This document shows positions 60,312 through 64,000 of a stretch of DNA of 64,000 nt, in pieces (position 1 is the first letter of the stretch; the number at the start of each line of letters is the position of its first letter). A model generated the notes under the pieces. That model did no database searches, was not told the DNA's origin, and saw only the letters and a list, made by a program, of their open reading frames with translations. A program made the translations under genes and the position numbers. The stretch is from Candidatus Binatia bacterium (GTDB lineage Bacteria; Desulfobacterota; Binatia; Bin18), in assembly GCA_022820725.1 (NCBI GenBank), contig JAJEFA010000007.1, positions 62,001 through 126,000 of the forward strand, in the 5' to 3' direction.

Positions 60312-60399
60312 AACCCACCCCGCCGCTAGCGCGGCACCCCTCCCGAGGGGAATTTTTCTATCCCCTCCTCGGAGGGGTGGCCGTAGGCCGGGGCGGGTT
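60312..60399. repeat. 88-bp compound inverted repeat (cruciform-like)
   Basis: The outer arms AACCCACCCCG and CGGGGCGGGTT pair with one mismatch. Within them lie CCGCTAGCGCGG, CACCCCTCC...GGAGGGGTG and GGCCGTAGGCC stems. The total sits between convergent genes (VOC protein and D-2-hydroxyacid dehydrogenase). It could act as a bidirectional terminator or be a dispersed element. Confidence 0.75.
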
Positions 60400-60401
60400 C
60401 T

Positions 60402-60433
60402 CTAACCCCTAACCCCCAATCCCTAACCCCTGG
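60402..60433. repeat. telomere-like CCTAACCC/CCCCAAT microrepeat
   Basis: The stretch TCTAACCCCTAACCCCCAAT then CCCTAACCCC repeats roughly every 8 bases. A related GGGTTGGG tract encodes the linker of the fused CoA-transferase at 63365-63391. Confidence 0.6.
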
Positions 60434-60448
60434 AAAAGGACGCCCAGC

Positions 60449-61444
60449 CTAATACCCGCCGCGTTTGTCCACGACATTATCCATGGGCTCGCCACGTAAA
60501 TACTGACCGAGAATTGGCCGGAACAACGCAGCCGCGTGCTCCCAATAGTGAGAGCGGATGCCGGAATAATGCGGCGTGAGAATCACATTCGGGAGGTGGA
60601 AGAGCTCGCTGTCCGCCTCCGGTGGCTCGGGGTCGGTGACGTCCAGCCCGGCCCCGCCGAGACGGTCTTCTTTGAGGGCTTGGATTAAGGCTGCTTCCTG
60701 AATAATCGCCCCGCGTCCGACATTCAGGATAAAGGCTCCCGGCTTCATCAACCGCAGTTCGGGCTCTCCGATCAGGCCCCGGGTTTCCGGCGTCAGCGGG
60801 GCGGCCACCACCACATAGTCCGACTGGGCCAGGAGCTGGGGCAGGCCGTCCGGCCCGAGCAATTCGTCCACGCAGGCCGGCTTGTCGCCCCCTCGGCGTT
60901 TATTGGCGACCACCCGCATGCCGAAGGCCTGACAGCGTTCGGCCACGGCCAAGCCAATACTGCCCAGCCCGATAATGCCGACGGTCCGGCCGTGCAGCTC
61001 GGCAATCAGGGAAAACCGGCTGAGCATTTCCTGACGCGCCCACTTACCCTCTCCCTGGAGGCGGTACGCCTCGTGCAGGCGGCGCGCAAACATAAGCATC
61101 ATGCCCAGCACGTGCTCGGCAATCGGAATGCCGTAGAGGCCACGCGAGTTGGTGACAATGACATCGCTCTCGATCAACTCCGGGAACAAAACGTGCGTAG
61201 CCCCGGCCGAGGTGAGATGGAGCCATTTGAGCTGAGTGGCGACCGCCAGGTCCTTTTTGCTGAATCGGACGGCGCACAGGACCTCGGTATCGGCCAGTTC
61301 GGCCAGCCGCCGGTCCGGGTCCTGAATCAGGTTGATGTATGCCTGCGGAAATTCGTCTTGCAGTTGCCGGACGAGTGTGAGGGGAAAATCCGGCCAGCCG
61401 GCCAGCCCGGCCGCACCGGCAAACGAAATACTCACCTTGGTCAT
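60449..61444 (-). CDS. D-2-hydroxyacid dehydrogenase family protein
   Basis: The 331-residue NAD-dependent D-2-hydroxyacid dehydrogenase has the Rossmann motif GIIGLGSIGLAVAERC (about 146-161), NVGRGAIIQEAAL (active-site Arg region) and DVTDPEPPEADSELFHLPNV then HYSGI. The catalytic histidine is usually in an H-x-x-G context; here TPHYSGI supplies it. It likely reduces or oxidises 2-keto/2-hydroxy acids. It lies downstream of a VOC gene and a CaiB gene on the same strand. Confidence 0.93.
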   Translation of the reverse strand: MTKVSISFAGAAGLAGWPDFPLTLVRQLQDEFPQAYINLIQDPDRRLAELADTEVLCAVRFSKKDLAVATQLKWLHLTSAGATHVLFPELIESDVIVTNSRGLYGIPIAEHVLGMMLMFARRLHEAYRLQGEGKWARQEMLSRFSLIAELHGRTVGIIGLGSIGLAVAERCQAFGMRVVANKRRGGDKPACVDELLGPDGLPQLLAQSDYVVVAAPLTPETRGLIGEPELRLMKPGAFILNVGRGAIIQEAALIQALKEDRLGGAGLDVTDPEPPEADSELFHLPNVILTPHYSGIRSHYWEHAAALFRPILGQYLRGEPMDNVVDKRGGY

Positions 61445-61463
61445 GGCTGTCCTCTTGACGGGC

Positions 61464-62000
61464 CTATCCGTTGCCTTCCATTTGTGCGTCTCGCCAATAG
61501 CTCCACGGCACGGGATAGTGCACCAGTTCTAGTTTGATACCGTCCGGGTCAGCAAAGAACACAGCATAATAATGTGGGCCGTACTCGGGATAATCCGCTG
61601 GCGGATCGAGGACGGTGATGCCCTCTGCCAACAGAAAATCGTGGAAGCGGTCCACATCGGCCTTATGCCTGGCCTTGAGGGCCAGATGATGCAGGCCAGC
61701 GCGAAAGCGATTATGGCCGAGCGCTTTTTCGTCGCCCGTGGCTTCCTTGATGCCGATAATCAGGTGGGCGTTATGGAAGCCGTTGTAATGCGGATGGACG
61801 AGCTTGCGAAATCCGAGCGCACCCAGAATTTTTTCATAAAAGGGCAGTGAGCGGCTCAAATCCGTGACCGTCAGGTCAAGATGATCAACGCCCAGGACCT
61901 CAAAGGTCTCGAAGTCAGGAGGAATCGTTTCCAGCGGAACCGAGCCCGGAATGACCGCGTTTTTCAGGTGGTCGGCGCGAAAGAGTTCGGATGGAGACAT
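61464..62000 (-). CDS. VOC-family glyoxalase/dioxygenase-like protein
   Basis: The 178-residue protein has one VOC domain, LGVDHLDLTVTDLSRSLPFY (about 36-55), with LHHLALKARHKADVDRFHDF and FFADPDGIKLELVHYPVPWS. Metal ligands are likely His40, His111 and Glu160. ATG 62000 is supported by AAAGGAGGATTGCG; the longer frame to 62465 overlaps the CoA-transferase antisense and is rejected. It may be co-transcribed with the dehydrogenase gene 19 bases downstream. Confidence 0.9.
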   Translation of the reverse strand: MSPSELFRADHLKNAVIPGSVPLETIPPDFETFEVLGVDHLDLTVTDLSRSLPFYEKILGALGFRKLVHPHYNGFHNAHLIIGIKEATGDEKALGHNRFRAGLHHLALKARHKADVDRFHDFLLAEGITVLDPPADYPEYGPHYYAVFFADPDGIKLELVHYPVPWSYWRDAQMEGNG

Positions 62001-62146
62001 CGCAATCCTCCTTTGCTTTGCTTGAGCAGACCGCGTGAAGACGTCCTCAGGCCCGAGCCTAGGGACGTTCGCTGGTGTCGTCCCATATACGGCTGGGCGA
62101 GTTGAGCGCATCCTAGGTGAGCGTTCTCGTAGCCTTGGAATGGCTC

Positions 62147-64000
62147 CTAATCCAGCACCTTCTCTTCTTTGAGCCGCGCAATCTCTTCCGGCGTATAGCC
62201 CAGCACGTCCCGCATGACCTCGTCCGTATGCTGGCCGAGCAGCGGTGCGGGCATGCGAACGCCGTTGGGCGATTCGGCCAGTAACCAGGGGATGCCCATA
62301 TGCAGCCGGGAGCCGACTTCCGGATGCGGCAGGCGCGCAAACGCCCCGCGCGTCTCCAACTGCTTGTCCTCCGCCAGGTCGGACGCACTCAGCGCCGGAA
62401 AGGCGGCCACACCGGCTTCCTGGAGCACCTGCGTAACTGCCCAGCGGTCGCGCTGGCTGGTCCACTCGGTCAGCAGTTTTTCCAACTCGTCTTCGTTTGC
62501 TTTCCGGTCGGAAGCGGTATCAAAGCGTGGGTCACGGGCGAGTTGAGGCTCGCCCATAGCCTGACACAGGGCCTGCCATTCTTCGTCCGAGCCACACGCG
62601 ACCGAGACCCAGGCGTCTTCTCCCGCGCAACGAAAACAGTTATGCGGGGCCATGACGGGATCGTGGTTGCCGTCGCGCTCGGGCTGGGTGCCGTTCATGA
62701 CGTAGTCCATCCAGCCCTCGGACACCAGGGCCGCCACCGCGTCAAACAGCGACACGTCAATATACTGGCCCTGGCCGGTGCGTTTCCGGGCGACCAGCGC
62801 GGCGCAGACTGCCGCGGCGGCGTGAATGCCGCTGTTCGGGTCGCCGTACGAAATCCCGACCTCTTGCGGCGAGCCGCCCTTATAGCCGGTCAGGGAAGAT
62901 AAACCGCTGACCGGAGCCATGGCCGGGCCATAGCCCATATACTTTTTTCGCGGGCCGGAATGGCCGAAGCCCGAGATCGAAGCCACAATGATATCCGGCT
63001 TGATCTGCTTGAGCTCGTCATAACTGAGCCCCAGGTTGTCCATCACGCCGGTCGCGAAATTATCCACCACCACATCGCTCTGCCTGATGAGCTCTTTGAC
63101 AATCTCCATCCCCTTTGGTTTGGCGACATTGAGGAGCAGACTTTTCTTGCCCATGCTCCACTCGTTGAAAATACCGGAGCGATTCACCCCGGCTTCCATA
63201 CCCTTCGGGTAAATCGGCAGCCGACGGGTAATGTCCACCCGCGCGTTGGATTCGACCTTGATCACCTCAGCCCCCAGATGGGCCAGATGCATGGTGCCAA
63301 ACGGCCCGGCCCAGACCCAGGTAAAATCCGTCACCCGCACACCTGCCAGGGGCAGACGGGAGTTGGGGGTTGGGGGTTGGGGGTTGGAGGGACGTGACTG
63401 GCTTGGCAGTTCGGCGAAGACCTCGGCAGTGTGCTCCCCTAGTTGTGGGGCGGGACGGCGAATCTGCCACCACGGCTCACGCAGTCGGTAGGGTGCGCCG
63501 AGATGGGTCAGCTTGCCCGCCTTGGGATGTTCCACATCCACAAAAAACTCGCGCGCGCCGAGATGCTCGTCTTCGGCAAGCTGGGCCATGGTCTGCACCG
63601 GCGCAAAACAGATTCTCCGCTCCTGGCCCATCCGAAACAGTTCATGCACCTTTTGCTGCTGGAACCACTCATCCAGATACATCTTGAGCACGTCCTGGTT
63701 CTTGGCCCGCTCTATCCCGCCCTGAAAGATCTCCCAGCTCCCCCACTCGGGATTCCCCATGAGGTCAACCAGGCGTTCCCACTGGTCTTCTTCCGCAACA
63801 ACCAGGAAGATCAGGCCGTCCTGACACTCATAAATACCCCAGGGGTACAGCAACCGCTTGCCCAGACGCGAGGCGACCCGCTCGGAGTAGGTGTAATGGA
63901 CGAAGCTCTGTTCCATAAAAGAGGACACATAGGCTTGGGTGCTGAGATCAATATGTTCTCCACGTCCGGTTTCCAGCGCTCGATAGTAAGCTCCAAGTGT
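62147..64000 (-). CDS. fused double CaiB/BaiF CoA-transferase (5' end beyond window)
   Basis: At least 617 residues are visible and the frame is open at the window edge. The visible N-terminal part is the second half of one CaiB domain (GRGEHIDLSTQAYVSSFMEQ, then HLGAPYRLREPWWQIRRPAP). A proline-rich linker (PSNPQPPTPNSRL) leads to a complete second CaiB domain (GVRVTDFTWVWAGPFGTMHL; GQYIDVSLFDAVAALVSEG with the catalytic Asp). In the first domain the SMQD/SLFD aspartate position reads STQA, so it may be inactive. Residue counts are from the window edge, as the start lies outside. Stop at 62147-62149. Confidence 0.9.
   Translation of the reverse strand, partial: TLGAYYRALETGRGEHIDLSTQAYVSSFMEQSFVHYTYSERVASRLGKRLLYPWGIYECQDGLIFLVVAEEDQWERLVDLMGNPEWGSWEIFQGGIERAKNQDVLKMYLDEWFQQQKVHELFRMGQERRICFAPVQTMAQLAEDEHLGAREFFVDVEHPKAGKLTHLGAPYRLREPWWQIRRPAPQLGEHTAEVFAELPSQSRPSNPQPPTPNSRLPLAGVRVTDFTWVWAGPFGTMHLAHLGAEVIKVESNARVDITRRLPIYPKGMEAGVNRSGIFNEWSMGKKSLLLNVAKPKGMEIVKELIRQSDVVVDNFATGVMDNLGLSYDELKQIKPDIIVASISGFGHSGPRKKYMGYGPAMAPVSGLSSLTGYKGGSPQEVGISYGDPNSGIHAAAAVCAALVARKRTGQGQYIDVSLFDAVAALVSEGWMDYVMNGTQPERDGNHDPVMAPHNCFRCAGEDAWVSVACGSDEEWQALCQAMGEPQLARDPRFDTASDRKANEDELEKLLTEWTSQRDRWAVTQVLQEAGVAAFPALSASDLAEDKQLETRGAFARLPHPEVGSRLHMGIPWLLAESPNGVRMPAPLLGQHTDEVMRDVLGYTPEEIARLKEEKVLD
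63365..63391. repeat. GGGTTGGG tandem repeat encoding the CaiB-CaiB linker
   Basis: Three to four units of about 7-8 bases (GGGTTGGGGGTTGGGGGTTG) on the plus strand encode PNPQPPTPN-type residues on the minus strand. It lies exactly between the two CoA-transferase domains, so the repeat forms a flexible Pro-rich linker. Confidence 0.7.

Noticed and set aside
1..64000. CRISPR arrays, tRNA/rRNA genes, transposases, prophage genes
   Set aside because: No regularly spaced direct repeats, tRNA-like T-loop patterns, rRNA sequence or transposase/phage motifs were found by reading both strands; short tRNAs cannot be fully excluded without a search tool.

Overview
The window reads as chromosome from an uncultured diderm bacterium of moderately high GC. 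The lineage is inferred from content only. CaiB/BaiF CoA-transferases, acyl-CoA dehydrogenase, enoyl-CoA hydratases, MaoC and thiolase-like proteins, hopanoid-modification genes and an in-frame UGA selenoprotein all fit deltaproteobacteria-like, Tectomicrobia or Binatota-type metagenomic genomes. I recognised no rRNA, tRNA, CRISPR array, transposase or phage gene.

Layout. 1-5 kb holds an SDR protein, an acyl-CoA dehydrogenase and a small surface-glycan island: a kinase-like protein, a GT2 glycosyltransferase, a decayed GT4 glycosyltransferase and a sugar-type nucleotidyltransferase. 5-13 kb holds a fused LptF-LptG permease, a protein-isoaspartate methyltransferase that may carry an export leader, a cupredoxin, UvrB, a SIS-only KdsD-like isomerase and an enoyl-CoA hydratase. 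13-19 kb holds full-length MetH, interrupted in a linker by a 28-bp palindromic repeat, and a MoxR/VWA pair. 19-23 kb is a co-directional acyl-CoA cassette: hydrolase, Ltp2-type thiolase, DUF35, PHP and two MaoC proteins. It resembles a hydratase plus retro-aldolase module.

23-46 kb is the most distinctive region. Hopanoid transport genes (mlaA-like, hpnM-like, hpnN) are followed by a split phosphonopyruvate/sulfopyruvate-type decarboxylase, a PhnW-like transaminase and a PntC-like nucleotidyltransferase. Then come hpnK, hpnI and hpnJ (bacteriohopanetetrol glycosylation, deacetylation and ring contraction), four tandem paralogous TonB-dependent receptors and an hpnL-like membrane protein. An aminoethylphosphonate-type headgroup module inside a hopanoid locus suggests phosphonate-decorated lipids. 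The PEP mutase needed for such a pathway is not in the window.

46-57 kb holds metabolic genes (HIBADH-like reductase, ApaG, HIT, two SMP-30 proteins, enoyl-CoA hydratase, PPOX-like flavoprotein), a minus-strand operon with a UGSC-type selenoprotein (UGA at 52163-52165 with a SECIS-like hairpin), a di-haem cytochrome, an MFS carrier and a pterin dehydratase. 57-64 kb holds CaiB-type CoA-transferases, two VOC proteins and a D-2-hydroxyacid dehydrogenase. The last gene is a double-CaiB fusion cut by the window edge.

Short dispersed repeats are common. One family has GTAGGGGCAA ends and a variable core. GACTCA-rich microrepeats precede three genes, and there is a large cruciform-forming repeat near 60.35 kb. 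Several remnants (GT4, an SMP-30 fragment, a short coding relic near 12.9 kb) show active gene decay and duplication.
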